From the NCBI GenBank assembly GCA_013397435.1, contig VZRG01000303.1, positions 1 to 64,000 of the forward strand: a DNA stretch of 64,000 bases, read 5' to 3'. Positions within the stretch are counted from its first letter, which is position 1, and every line of letters starts with the position of its first letter. Position numbers and translations under genes: made by a program. Shown here piece by piece: positions 23,804 through 36,700 of the stretch. This stretch comes from Erythrocercus mccallii. Its lineage: Eukaryota; Chordata; Aves; Passeriformes; Dicruridae. The notes below the pieces were generated by a model. It did no database searches, was not told the origin of the DNA, and saw only the letters and a program-made list of their open reading frames with translations.

Positions 23804-26800
23804 CTTAATAATTGAAAAACAGAATTTCAAAATTACTAAAACTTTGGCTGAAACACGTAATTCAAATTTACCTTAGAATAGCTTTTATCCTGATCCTTTT
23901 TTTTTCTTAAGCCGTGCAACATTGAAACCTTAATACAGTCAAGTTTTATTTTTTAAATAGCTTAATTCCAAAAGGGGGAGAAACATTAGACTAATGCAAT
24001 TAGGTGAGTGGAATGCGTTTTTCCCTGGGGCATCTCTGGAGAGTGATACTATATCATGTTAAAAACTGCAAGTGGTTGTGTCAGACCGAGTTGGGCTGGG
24101 CAGATGTTGGCATGAAGCATGGGACGGTGAACTGCAGCTGATGCAGAGAGTCCCAGTGGGAGCATGTTGACAGCATTGCTCTGAGTCACTAGGGGCCCAA
24201 AAAACAACTCTGTCATGATGGCATACATGGTGCTGTTGGGTGAAGTTTAAGTGAGACCCTGAGCTTTTCAGCATCTTTATGTATATTCTTTTAGTGCAGG
24301 TACATATGTGTGGATATAAAAGTCAGGGTTCTGGCCCAGCTCCTCTGAGCAAAGCTACAACTGCTAATGTGAAATCCTTGCAGTTTCAGTGGGGCTTGAT
24401 TTGTCAGTGATGGAAAGGTGAGGGGATGTGGGCAATTCCCTGTACCGCTTTTGTCACATGGATCCTGCAGGTCCTCCCTGCTGACAGCCTCCACTACTAG
24501 TCTGTCTCTAGGAGCAGTGAACCTGAAGAGTGAACTCTGGCAGAGCAGTGGGCACGCTCAGGGCGGAAAGAGAAACTGATGTTTAGTCTGCCTGCAGGAA
24601 AGGTGGGGAAAGAGCCTTAGGCAAGGTGTTGTTTTCAAGAGGTTTGAAAAGACATTTTGCTGACTGTCAGGAAGAAGTAATGACTTGCCTTCTGCCTTTA
24701 AGAAAGTCAGATGACAGGAAAGGGTGCTGGCAGCAGGGTTTCGGAGAGGAGAATGCAAAACCTGAACTGCAGGGAAAGGATCCCAAAACCAAGAATGTTC
24801 TAGGAAAGCTGTCAGGGGAAGTGTTTATCATATTATTTAATTGGAGCTCAGAACAGTTCCACGTTGTGTTTGTCCCTGATGAACTGGAGCACAGCCCCAG
24901 TGCGCAGTCGCAGGACAGGCAGGATTAAGGCACAGACCTGTTCTGGGAGCAGTGCCCAGTGTCAGCAGCCAGCAGCAGGGCTGCCCTGTGCTATTTATAT
25001 TATGGCCATGACCAAAAAGTATTTTAAAAGGACCGAAGAAAAGCAACCCTGCTAATAAGAGTCCCTCTAGCAAGAGAACAGCTTCAGGAGGTGCAAGTAT
25101 ATTCAAATGTGATCAGCAACTGCTGCCTTAAAGAGGAGACAGTTCTTCACAGTGGTCCAAAAAGATGCCCAATGATAGTGAAGAGGAGGAGGACATGTGG
25201 TAGAGATGCAAGCATGCCAGAATTTGGGGGGAGAGCCTCAGTGATCTTGGTTGAATGCCTCCTCAGTCCCAAAAACTCTTGTCTCTTGTGCTGAAGAGTT
25301 TTGCAGTCAACCAGCTTCATTCCCCCGAGCTTTTAAAAGCCCCAGATATCAAATTTGTCCTATTTAAAGTTCAGGAGTGGTCCTCTGAGTAGGAGCTTAA
25401 TCTTTAACCTGGTCTCTTCTGAGAACAGATCACCACATTACTTTTCCTGCTTCTGGGAAGAAGCCAGTAGCATTTCTTCAGCAGGGCAAATTGAGGTATT
25501 GAGTACACCATTTATTGAAGTTTAGTCTTTTCCTTAAATGATAAAATTAGTAGGGTCCTAACACTGGATAATCTACCTACAGATAAATAAAAAACTTTCA
25601 GGTTGGTCTAATTACCAATGCCAAACCACATAAATATATCAAGTTGTCAGAAAATACAAATCCTGCATAAATTTGACAGGTGAGAAGGATGTAAGAATAC
25701 AGGTCTGTCAGATATAAGCTTCAGACACCTAAGTTGTTTTGATAGATAGTATATCTTGATAGAATCATTTGAGTCCACTGGGCAAATGTGTCTCTCATCT
25801 CTTTGCATGGTTAGTTTGTACAACATGTAATGTGGAATGGCTGAATATCTTCTCAGGCTGCTCCTTATGGAGGAGTTTTATTAAAACAGGCTTTGGTCTG
25901 GTAACCATTTTATGCCTCAATGAATCCTGGGTTGAATACAGACTAGTGACAATCTCTTCAGAGTGTTTGAATGACACTGTATGTAAAGCGTGTTACATTT
26001 TATCAAAGGAAAACAATGTGTTTTGTTTGGCTTTACTATATTCAGACAAAGTAGAAACACTCATTCTTGAAGCTTCTTTGCAGTATGGCACTTGAAACTA
26101 ACCTTGGATCTCATGACTTGTCTCTGCTGGGAATGTGGCATCCCTTACAGTTCTGAATCCAAGAATATTTGCAAGCCAGGTGCAAAAACACAGACTAAGA
26201 AGCAAAATGGAAGCAATAGATGAATACCTCTCTTTATTTCCATCAGAGTCTGGAATTCTTCCTGTCTGATATTAGTTCAGAAGACACTGTCTTGCAGGAG
26301 TACCTGCAAATGCAAATATTGTTTGGCAGTGTTTAAGTTTTGTGGATTTAATGGCCAAATAAACATGATTCCAGGCACCTGCAAGTATTGTCTTCCTTGC
26401 TTTGTAAAGTTGGAAATGGCTCCTTGGCAGATGGCATGAGCACATAGTTAGTATTAATAGACCCATACATAGGGAGTACAAGGGACTTCTGTTTGTAATT
26501 AAGCTAATCACAGAGGCAGCAGAGAGCTCCTGCCTTATCACTTATCACTGCCTGAATTCTAGCTACCAGACTGCACCAACAGAGCAAATAGTTTCCTTGG
26601 CATTTGATGCTCCCCAGTATTGTGTGCTTTGGGGTTTCCCTGGAGTTGTAAGTAGTCAGGGTAGGATATCCCACTTGGGCAGCTCTGTTCTACTTCAACA
26701 GGTTAGTCTGCAGATCTGCTATAGCAGAGCTAAATGATTGCCAAGCAATTGGGTATTTAAATCCACTGACAAAAATAAAGTGTGCAATATAAACAGACTA

Positions 26801-27554
26801 ACACTTAACTGTTAATTTAGTTCTTTTCTGCTAGCTTTTTCATCTTTTTCTTGCAGCTCAAGTTCTCAGACATTATTAATTGCAGTAACATTTTATAGTC
26901 AGTGCTACTCCTTTCAACTCCATTAACCCTTTAATTCCCCTCATGAATTTTGGTGTCAATCATAATAATGGGAAATATTATCAAAAGAAAACAAGAAATT
27001 TAGAGGTAAAAGAGACTAGGTATTGGCAATTGGTTGTGAACATCTTTATATCTCATTAGAAAGCCCCAGAAATTTTCTAGGAATATACATTTCTGTAGAA
27101 GAGGGGTTGTGAGGTGCAGCTGAAACCAATCTGGGGAATGCCACAGGAAAACTGCATTTGGTGAAGTTTTGAACAGCAGCTCTAGGTAGGCTGTCTCTTG
27201 GAAGACCTTTGAAGTGAAGATTAAATAATTCCAGATGATAACAAAAAACTTCGTTAAGAAAACAAAAGATCTGGGCTTCCAGCCACTCCAGGGTAGTTGG
27301 TTTTGTGCCTGGAAAGGGCCCTGCATCCACACACTGCTGCTCTCAGGCTGCTCCTGTGGCGTGCCCCTTTCTTTCTCTTCTTACAAGATGATCTTATGAG
27401 ATTTTTCACATTCTTTATCTGTGATGTGTCTCTTCCTCTGAGCTGCATCCTGACTTCACCACAAAATTGGCAGTAATTCTAGTCTGTCAGTTTGCTTTTT
27501 AACTTCCTCTGGCCTGAAAGGATCCCCCATTTCTTGAAGTAACATAGAAGAGAT

Positions 27555-27635
27555 CATAGAATGGTTTGGGGTGGAAAGCACCATTTAAGGTTACCTAGTT
27601 CCAACCCCCATCCCTGGGTGGTGTTGGACCAACAG
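27555..27635 (-). mobile_element. CR1 3' tail fragment
   Basis: 'ATCATAGAATGGTTTGGGGT' followed by 'GGAAAGCACC' and 'CCTAGTTCCAACCCCCATCC' is the reverse complement of the CR1 3' end. It is a short truncated copy. Confidence 0.9.
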
Positions 27636-29377
27636 CGAAAACACTGATTGTGCCACAGAGACTCCCCACTCTGGCTGCTGTGCACCTGAACTCCACCCTT
27701 TACCAGGCAGAGCCTTGGTTGCTATTTGACAAGTCTCTCTTTTTTCCCAGCCTGGCCCTGGGTTCAGTAGGAAAGGGGTGCCACACGTTAGCTTTAGCCC
27801 AGCTGTGCAGCAGAGCCAGAAAATGCTGTACTTGACCGAGAGGAATGAGAAGCAGCCTCTGCGTTCAGAGGTTGAACATGCTGCTTTATTAAACCAAGAG
27901 CTTTTGATCCAGGGGGCCATGAAGAGGGAGGGGACTATGAAACAAATCAGGACTAAAACTCAGTTGTAAGTTTTCCTCTGAACATGAAATGACAGCAGGC
28001 AGATTAATTCTGCACTTTAAAACATTGCGTCCTCGCTAAGTACAGGCAGATTTAGAGGAGGTCTTGTAACTGTTCTTGCTCAGGAAAGCAAATATGTGTT
28101 TAAGGCTGGCCTTTGCATGCCTGGAAGCAGCTGGCAACAGCAGGTGACATTATCAGTACAGGTACTGCTGAAGTGCCTCCCCAGTAAAGACCAACCTACC
28201 AGCCCCCTGCTTGCAGGTGTGTACTTACCTCTCATGCTTTTGGCTGCTAAAATATGGTCTTGTCAACTAAGTTTTAGCAATTTCCTCTGGTTATAATGGC
28301 AAAAGATGTTATTACACCTACAGCTGCATAATGCTGTGTTTGCCATTAGGACAATAATAAAGTTGTTTTGGCAGGCAGTGCAGATGTGCCATTGTCTTTG
28401 TAAGAGCTGTTGGTCATACTCAGAAAACAAGACTTTAGACTTTTTTTTTCCATGTATGGTGATTATTAGGAATGAATCCCAGGCACCGAGTATGTTATCT
28501 ATTGATTTTATTTGCTAGCTCTACAGATGAGACTATACTCCATTTCAGTGTTTCATGTTTCAATACTGGGGTATAGGTACTACCAGCTGAAACAGCAAGT
28601 CCTTTGGAAATTAAAGCATCATCTTTGGTATCTTCCCAGTGCTGTATTTCTAAACAGAGCATGGTTCCAGTGTGGAGATGCCTCTGTACAGTGTGAACTG
28701 CACTGAGCAGAACATGCTAGTATTCCTATCCTGATTTGTGGTCTTGCTCATCTCCTGTGATATTCCTCCTCCTTTCACCCACACCTGTGGATTTCCCTAT
28801 TTTGACTGGGAACATCAATTCAAAAGAAGTGGTAACTCAGCCAAGAATGTCAGAACTGACTGTTTAGTCAGTCATTGCTGAAGTGGAAAGAGAGGAAGCT
28901 GGCTCAGAGTGAGCACCTCTGCTAGAGGACCTCACAGATAGGAAGGAAAATGAGCTTGTCTCAATTTCTCACGACTCTGCATTTCAATTGAACTGTTTTC
29001 TCTTGCATGCTACGTTTGATTTGTGAACTCACTCAAAACTTATCATTTCCTCAGAATCATCAGACTTTCTCTAAAGTTTCTCTAAAGAGTGAAACTGTTT
29101 TATTAGCCTTGGAGAATGCTGCAGATTTTTTTTTATTCACATACAGTAGAACATGAAATTACAGACGTCCAGCCACAGAAAGAGACATAGGTATCTTTGT
29201 CCTTGAAATATGGATTTTAAAGTCAAAGATGCTTTATCTCACCTGGAGAAGTACAAAAGCAGTGAAAAGTGAATGCTGTAGTTTATTATGCAACATTTCT
29301 TGTTGCAATAAAGGTGTCTTTCTTTCTTCATCTGACATTTGAGAGTGTCTAATATTGAAGTAAAATTCCACATGGAG

Positions 29378-29408
29378 ATATATATATATATGTATGTATG
29401 TATGTATA
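29378..29408. repeat. (TA)n(TGTA)n compound microsatellite
   Basis: A TA dinucleotide run passes directly into TGTA tetranucleotide units. It is likely length-polymorphic. Confidence 0.9.
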
Positions 29409-30549
29409 TTTAAAGACCAGTTAGTATTTTCGGACAGAAACGGCCTGGTACTGTGAAAAGGGATGAACCTTCTTCTTGTAATACTCTTTAAAGATTTGGC
29501 CCAAGTCACTAATTCTCAAGAAAATACCTCTGCTCTTTGCATCAAGATGGAACAATCACTTCAGTTAAATACAGGAAATGTTGGGTATAATAGTTATTAC
29601 TTGCACAGATCTTGTTAACAAGAATATAATTTCCTAATCACTCCCTTGAAAGGAAACCCAGATGATAGAAGCATAGTTGAACTTCTGCCAAACTCCTCAA
29701 GAACTCTTATTTCACACCCAGTCTCCTTCAGGAGTGCCAGGATAACCTCAACTCTTCAGTGAAAAATAAACCCCAAATTTAAGCCCTATGTTTCTAGATC
29801 CTCATACTTGTACCCTTGGATACAAAAAACTACCATTGAGATAAGAATGCAGCCACCCAGATGTGTTTGTATTACACACCAAGGCAATATAAAACTCTGC
29901 AGGCAATATTGTCAAAGTGGCAACATCCTAATCCGTCACCCCATCCTCTTGAATTAGACCTTGAGAGGAAAGAAAGTTGAGGGATCTTAGAATATAGAGT
30001 ACTTAGAGGACAAAAGAACAAATTCTAATTTTATTGGTGGTCCCTCTGTAATGAAGGCGTGTGTGTGATTTAATGAGTCATGCAAAGGGCTTTGATGTTG
30101 CATCATCTTCATTCTGTGAGTGATGAAAACAAGAGCCTCCACTGGTGGTGGAGGCTTGTCTTGAGGTGGTGCAACTGGAAATTGCTGCAAGTTCATAGAT
30201 ACGCTGCTTTTCAATATAATGCATCTCTAATACCAATAAACACTCAAAGCTGATAGACTTCCCCCAGGTTGTTACAACACTGCTTTTAAAAAGCAAACAA
30301 CTGAGCAAGTTCACCCACTGGATGTTTGCAGACCATGTTGCAGGAACTACAAATATGGGAGACAAATTTAGTTTTGTCTACATTTCCCCATCAACTTGTG
30401 AAACTGTTAACTAGTTACCTACTCAAAAAAAAACAAACAACCCCAAAAAGCACATGAGTAGTTGATAAAATTATTATATTGCTTCAGAGAAGGTGGGGTT
30501 TTTTTTGTAGGGTTTCTAAATAGGATGAAAGGTGGAGCTAGTCATTTAG

Positions 30550-30611
30550 CCACACCCATGGTGAGGTTTATAAAGGGAGGTTATCTAAGGGAAGCTCTTT
30601 TCTACCAGTCC
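30550..30611 (+). promoter_or_regulatory. Candidate TATA-type promoter
   Basis: In order, the segment shows CCACACCC (30550-30557, a CACCC/KLF box), TTTATAAAG (30567-30575, a strong TATA box), TTATCT (30581-30586, reverse complement of the GATA-factor site AGATAA) and CCAGTCC (30605-30611), a perfect initiator match. The first T of TATAAA to initiator A spacing is 38 bp, a little longer than the usual 30 or so. CACCC plus GATA around a TATA box is typical of tissue-restricted promoters, for example erythroid ones. A well-placed ATG and splice donor follow. No expression evidence is available. Confidence 0.4.
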
Positions 30612-30671
30612 ATGACAACAAGCAGTTTCATTTAACTGGTTTTATCTTAAAATAAGAATACTAATCCAACC

Positions 30672-30743
30672 ATGTCAAGGCTTCTTAAAGGTTCCCATAC
30701 TGGGGATACTCCTCTAAATGAACCTTTGAGACAGCAAGGTAAG
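30672..30743 (+). CDS. Putative alternative first coding exon
   Basis: The ATG at 30672 has A at -3 (ACCATG) and opens a 24-codon frame beginning MSRLLKGSHTGDTPL and ending RQQGK at an AAG|GTAAGT donor (30743/30744), close to the full consensus. A second donor, AAG|GTAAGG, lies 5 nt upstream (30738/30739) and would give a different phase. The first gives phase 0. Joined to the candidate exon at 46839-46900, it would keep the frame that enters MAPRE2 exon 2 (which needs two leftover bases). A 7-codon upstream ORF begins at 30612. The peptide is not recognised. A chance ORF is the main alternative. Confidence 0.35.
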
Positions 30744-33700
30744 GTAAGTCGTGGAGTCTGCTTTACTACTTTAATTCCTTTTTCACACCTAATAATTCTC
30801 TGTCAGAGAATGGAGTATTACTGTCATTTCAAAAGTCTGTGTTTTCTCTGCCATTTGTGATTGAAGTTTTGTTCTCTGTAGCTTTGTAATCCTCTATCAC
30901 TAAGTCAAATGGAAAAAAAAGCAGCCTTAAAAAAGCATCCCCAAACCTGGACAGGTTGTTCTTTGTCACAGGGTTGTTATGCTTTCAAGACTGATGACTT
31001 TAAGGGCTAATTTGCACCACCTGGCCACAAAACTGAGGTTAATGTGGCTGTTGTAATTGTGCTGCTGTTTATCAGTCATACCAATATTAACTTCTCAAGC
31101 ATACAAATAAAAGATATGCTATGCTTTATTGCACAATTGGTGTGGCTTAGTCATGACTCTTTGATACACCCAAAAATCCTACTATAATTTCTACTGTATC
31201 ACAGTTTCCTTATATATACATGCACAGGATTGCTTATGAGTTACTCTGTTCAGCAGAGACCTCATGAGTGACTGTGGATGCCCCTCCATGAGATCAGGTG
31301 CTATAAATTTTGTTTGCTCTTGAACACAGGTGTTCATATTGGTACAATAATTCTCAGGACAGGTCTGTATCAGTTTACACGATGATGTCTGGGTGAAGTC
31401 TTCTGCTGAAGTCAAATGTAGCATATTAAAAAGTGATCACAACAATGCAGGGTGTGTAGCATGGATGTGGCAAGAACACTGGTCAGCATGAAAAATACCT
31501 CTCTCATTACACTGTTTACCTAACTTGGTTTATTGCTGGTGTGATGGTAAAGCAGAATTGTGAGGAATTGGAGAGAGGGGTATGAACCTTAAAAGTACTT
31601 TTTAGAGCTCTTTTCAGGCTTTTGGGAAACTGGAAGGAAGTGTGGATGGATTTCTTTGAAAACTTGACATGGAACCAGATACAAGTGTCTTAACTTTCTT
31701 CTCCAATTATTTTATCTGTAAGTAACTAGATCAGAGAAGAGTAGTAAGTTTTATTTTATAAGCCTTCAATATAGAAGGAGTAGAAGTCACTAATATTTTT
31801 TGTTACTAATTGCATCCAAAACATAGGTATATTTGAGGGTCACTAATCTACCAGTGTTCTGAGCATATTCTGGAATAACTACTACAGGCTACAGAAATAA
31901 CCAAAGTAATATTTTCCACAAAACTGGCACTGAAGGTTTGATGGGTTGTATTTTTCAAGCTGTAAGCAAAAATGTGAATTAATGTATTGGCAAAAGCTGA
32001 CTGATGGCCTCTTGGGCAAAACGTCATGATGCAAGTTGGAGAGTCTGTCACAGGACTTCGTGTGATTAGTAGATGTGAAAAAATAAATGCATCTTACATT
32101 TGAAGAGACACATTTTCCACCTTGATAATGCTGTGGCATTTCTTTGGAGCTTCTGCTGTCAGTGTTAAACTTGTAGGACACTTAACTTGAGCAGTGTAGT
32201 CATTTCTGCTGCCTACCATATGTTTTCACTGATATGTAGCAAACTGTGGCTGTCCTGGATTGTGGTGAGAAGAGTTGTTTGACAGCATAGCATCTCCTGC
32301 AAGGGCAGGCCCTTGGCTTTATCCACTGCCATTCTTCCGGGAGGTTGACATGTTGCAGTTACATTGTTCATAGCTATTTTTAAGTGCACTGCATTTATTT
32401 TAAGTAACCTTATTTTAAGTGTTGATTAAACTGTTAAAAAATATTTGCTGATATCTCTTGCTGTACTAGTACAGTAGATTGAGGAGATGAAGGAGGAGGA
32501 AAATACAGTCAGTACTAGCAGAGAGTCCTAGATGTCTCTATCTTGGATGCTTTTGGATGGATTTTCTGGATCAGGGAGAAAGTTGAAGCTTCTTCAAGTG
32601 GGTAATGCAGAGTTACTTACATTTTGACATCATTGCATAGCTTAACATGTAAATTTGGTCACTCCTCCAAGCAGGGATTAAAGTGACTTGGAAAGTAATA
32701 ACAGTAGAATACTTATCTAGCATAATTCTGACACCTGCTATTCAACACAAATTACTCAAGTGACACTGACTGTCCTGTGGCTGATTACTTATTTTATTTG
32801 ACAAATTTAGATAAATCTTCAAAAGGCTACTTTTGAAGCCTACTACTGCCTTCTTCCTTCTCTGATTTGATTTTTGGAGCCACTTATGTACTAAATGTAG
32901 GAAGAGTTCTTGGTGGCGAGATGAGTACTGAAGAGACAGATAGCCAATGCTCTCTCTTGTAAGTTTCTTGTAACTTCTTTGAGGCAGTGTATGAAGACTG
33001 ACACTGGCAGTGGCACTACCTTGACATGGCATTCCATTAGTCCCTTCACATTTCAAAACTTCTGCTATCAGAAGATTTAAGCAGAAAATTCAGCATATAT
33101 AGGTGGATGCTAAAACTGAGTCTGGCTCTGGTTTCTCCCTCCTCAGTTCATGCACAGCATTACCAGTGTGTTCAGAGCCAAGCTGGAGGAGAGACGTGGA
33201 GTGGCTTGCAGGGTCTGCTGGGATGAGTGCAGGGATTGTTGTGGAGAAGAGTCTGGTGTGGGAGGCTTGAGAGGGTCTGAAGGGAGCACTTTGTTTGCCA
33301 GCAGGATGGGTAGGACAGAGTGGGAGAGGCTCTCTCACAACAGCGGCTTCCAAGTCTTGAGTCCAGCCTTTAAACCTTGCTGGCCTTGCACAATCATCTA
33401 TTGCACTACCACCAAGAAAAGGAGTTTTCTGACTCCTGGATGAAAATAGAAATGCATTTTTCTCTTCCTGGGCCAACCAAAGTCCATTTTACCTGTACTG
33501 CTGAGAAGACCCAAGCTGACCCTGCTCGGCTGGATGCCTTACTGCTCTAGGGATTCCTCTGTTCAACTGTCATTTAGTTAGATTGTGAGGTCCTTAAATA
33601 AGAGTGCTCTACAGTTCTTAAAATAACTGCAATTTCTTTAACATTATTTGACGTCCTTAAATAATGTATTTTTTCTCAGGGCAGTGCTGTCAGAGGACAG

Positions 33701-36700
33701 AGACAGCTGGCTTTTGCTGCCCTAGTTTAGTTGCAGTCAAACCCAGTGCCCGAGTTTTAACAGTACATCTTGTAGACTTGCAGTTTTTCAGTTTTTATCC
33801 ACCTGACAGTCATGCATATAGGCAATTTCCAACACAAAGAAGAAGCCTGAAATTCAACTCCTTTGTGTAAGCTGGGAGTTGCAAAGGATGTGGTATGCAA
33901 TGAGAACTCTCCTTAAGTAACTAGGATCTAAATAATAAACTGAGAAAGAAATATTACTGCTACTCAGACGTTGCCTGGCCTGAAATAGAGTTTTTGAGGT
34001 GTGTTTGTAAAATGTTTGAAGGCCATGTCAGGTAAAGGATGTGCTTAGTACCCTGTGTATGACTTTAGGGTGATGTATTGCCTCTGCTGCAGCAAAAATC
34101 TTCCATTGGGATGCGGGGGCTACAGGCAACATGTGATCATGGTAGGAAAACCAGATAGAGAAATCCTATGATGGGCTTGTCAGATGACAGGGAACTTATT
34201 CTGTAGCTGTGGAACAGACCAACAAGAAACGTTTGTCTGATGGATGGCAGTGATATCTCTCGTCCCCCTTTGAAAGGGACGCGTAGCTACTGGTACAGTT
34301 CCGTCCATCCAAACAATGTGGCACAGAGGGATTGGTGATGCTTTGTTGCAGCATTCACTGGGTGCTACTGCAAGAAATTTGAAGTGCTGCCCTCTGATCT
34401 GTGACGGTGAAGGTCTTATTTCAGGTTTTATTGGTTTCAGTGATGCATAATAAATCATAAATAAAATGTGTCTGTTCCGCAGCCTCACTGTACCCACTTA
34501 AATCCACCAAGATTGGTGATACAGGATATAGGGCCTCTGAGTTTCTTGTATATGTCCTGCTGTAACAGTGTGGTGTTTATATGTGGTTTTTTTCTTGAAG
34601 AAACTGTATAAAACTTGAAATTGCAAGGAAAGATTTATTCAGAATCGTGTCTGAGGTAAAATGGAAGGTCATTTCTGCTTTATTCATCACCATAAGCATA
34701 TGGGCTGGTCCTGGATGGTGCTGGGGAGCCCACTCACTAGTAACCAGTGAGAGCTGGGTGTCAGCCTGTGTGCTTGCAGGGTGCTGCAGCAGGGCCTGAG
34801 CTTCATGGGGGAATCACACACTCTTTTATATGAGCTTAAGTGAGAAGTTAGGGGCTTCCAGCCCACAAGACTGATTTTATTAGAACATAAAAAGAAATGT
34901 GAGAAGAAAAAGCACTTACCAACAGGAGAGAAATCTGGTAGGTGAGATTAAAGCTCCTTAATAATATATACTTCCATGCCCTACGTATCCTGTGCAGGAG
35001 GGTCCTTCCCTCCTATCTTTTCTAGTTGTCTAATTTTGTGACTTCTGAAGTTGAAGAAATTTTGTGCTGTCTCCAGTTTATTTCCCCTTCTTGTTGGGTT
35101 TACGTTTTGGTTCAAGTCCCTGGCACAAGCCCAGTACTTTGCTCAGGCATCTGCCATTGTCCACTTGTGCATCGTGTCGAACACAGGGGGGTTTCACTCC
35201 CAGCTCACCCCATGGAGTGCGCTCACAGCAGTTAAATAAATAGCTCTCTATGTGTGTATAAACATAAAACCTCTTTGAGATGGATTCTCTTGCCATGCTA
35301 CAGGATGCCTTTCCATTGGTATCAAGCACAGACCGGGGCATTTCTCTGGGATGGGGACTGACAAAACAGTGGCCTTATTCCAGTTTAAAAGAAAAAGACT
35401 ATAAAATAAGCAGTAACTTGTGTTCCTGGACTTATTGAGTTCTTAGTGTCAGAGAACTGTTACATTGGCCTGAACATCCTGTTTTCCTGCATGGAATAGT
35501 AAGGGAAAGAACACAGCACTTCAAACAAGAAAGGTTGTAAGCATCTCTACTGAATAAGGAAAGCAGGAGTGTTACTAGGATAAAAAATACTGAACTTCCC
35601 AGAGTAGCATCTTGTCACCTGGTTGAAGCTGGGACAAGTTCAGTTGTATTTTTCTTTACATGTCTTGTATGTCAAAATATATTGATAATTTTCATATTTT
35701 GGAAATTAAACTTCAGCATCAATTTGTCATCAAACAGGAGTAGGAAAGCTGAACCCTGACATCTTGTCTTGGATTCAGCAGTTTCTCACAACCAACACGT
35801 CACGCCGAAGGAAAACAGAACAACGCTGAAGTAAAATTATGTGCTTGTGCTCTCGACAGGGAAAAGGCATTTAGTTTGATAAGGTGCCAAACAGTGTCAT
35901 TTGAGAGTGTTGTAAAGACTTGCAGCTGTCTTGCATATTCTAACTAACTATCTGGGTGACTTGGAATTTATCCCTGTGAGTATTTCACCAGAAGTGACCT
36001 TGCCTGGTCCGGTGACTTCAAGATCAAGTGCAGCTTGTTGCATTCTCCTAGTAATATTTTTGATGAGGGCTGCATTTCTCTGAGCATCCTGCCCACTGCA
36101 GAAGGATAGGCTGTGTTTTCACAGCCAGGCTCTCCTCTCAGCTCCCTCCCTGCTTGCTGCAGGAGATGCTGCCCTGCTCTGTTTACTCATGTGGAAGGTG
36201 TGGCATGTTTTGACCAGGAATGGAAGGGCATAAGAGAGTTGCAGCAGAGTGCAGCAGACTCTGAGATAGGCCCTGCAGGTAAATCAATCTTATGGGAAAA
36301 CGTAGGTTAAATCTTGGATTTTTGCTACATGAGTTAATAAGCAATCTGACTGCCAAAGAGAGAGAAAAAATGGACTTATACCACCAGCATGCATAAAACT
36401 GCTCCCTGTCTTGGGAGACACAGAGCTGCTTTCAGCTGATGCTGGATGCTTCAGCTGCAGACACTATGCAGCTGCTCATTTGTTCCACAAGTTACTACCT
36501 TGATTCACCTTGGGCATGTTCAGTTCAGTAATATCTTGTTATGGGGATTTCAATAGCTGACTAATCTTGATGAAAACAGAAAGGCTTTGTTAAATGAGTT
36601 CATACCTAGGAAATAAGGATTGTGTTTTCACAAGTTTTATTTAGAGCCCCAAAATGCAAGTTCACCTTTTGTACGTATATTTTATATCTAGCACTCTTCA

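Larger units (their letters stand above)
20411..30540. other. Probable intron or intergenic DNA
   Basis: No gene is recognised apart from the listed CR1 copies and the LTR. If the CpG island at 19,540-20,400 starts a MAPRE2 transcript, this is its first intron. A 27-bp-spaced duplicate of CATGGAGATATTTCAA occurs at 22222 and 22249. Confidence 0.5.
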
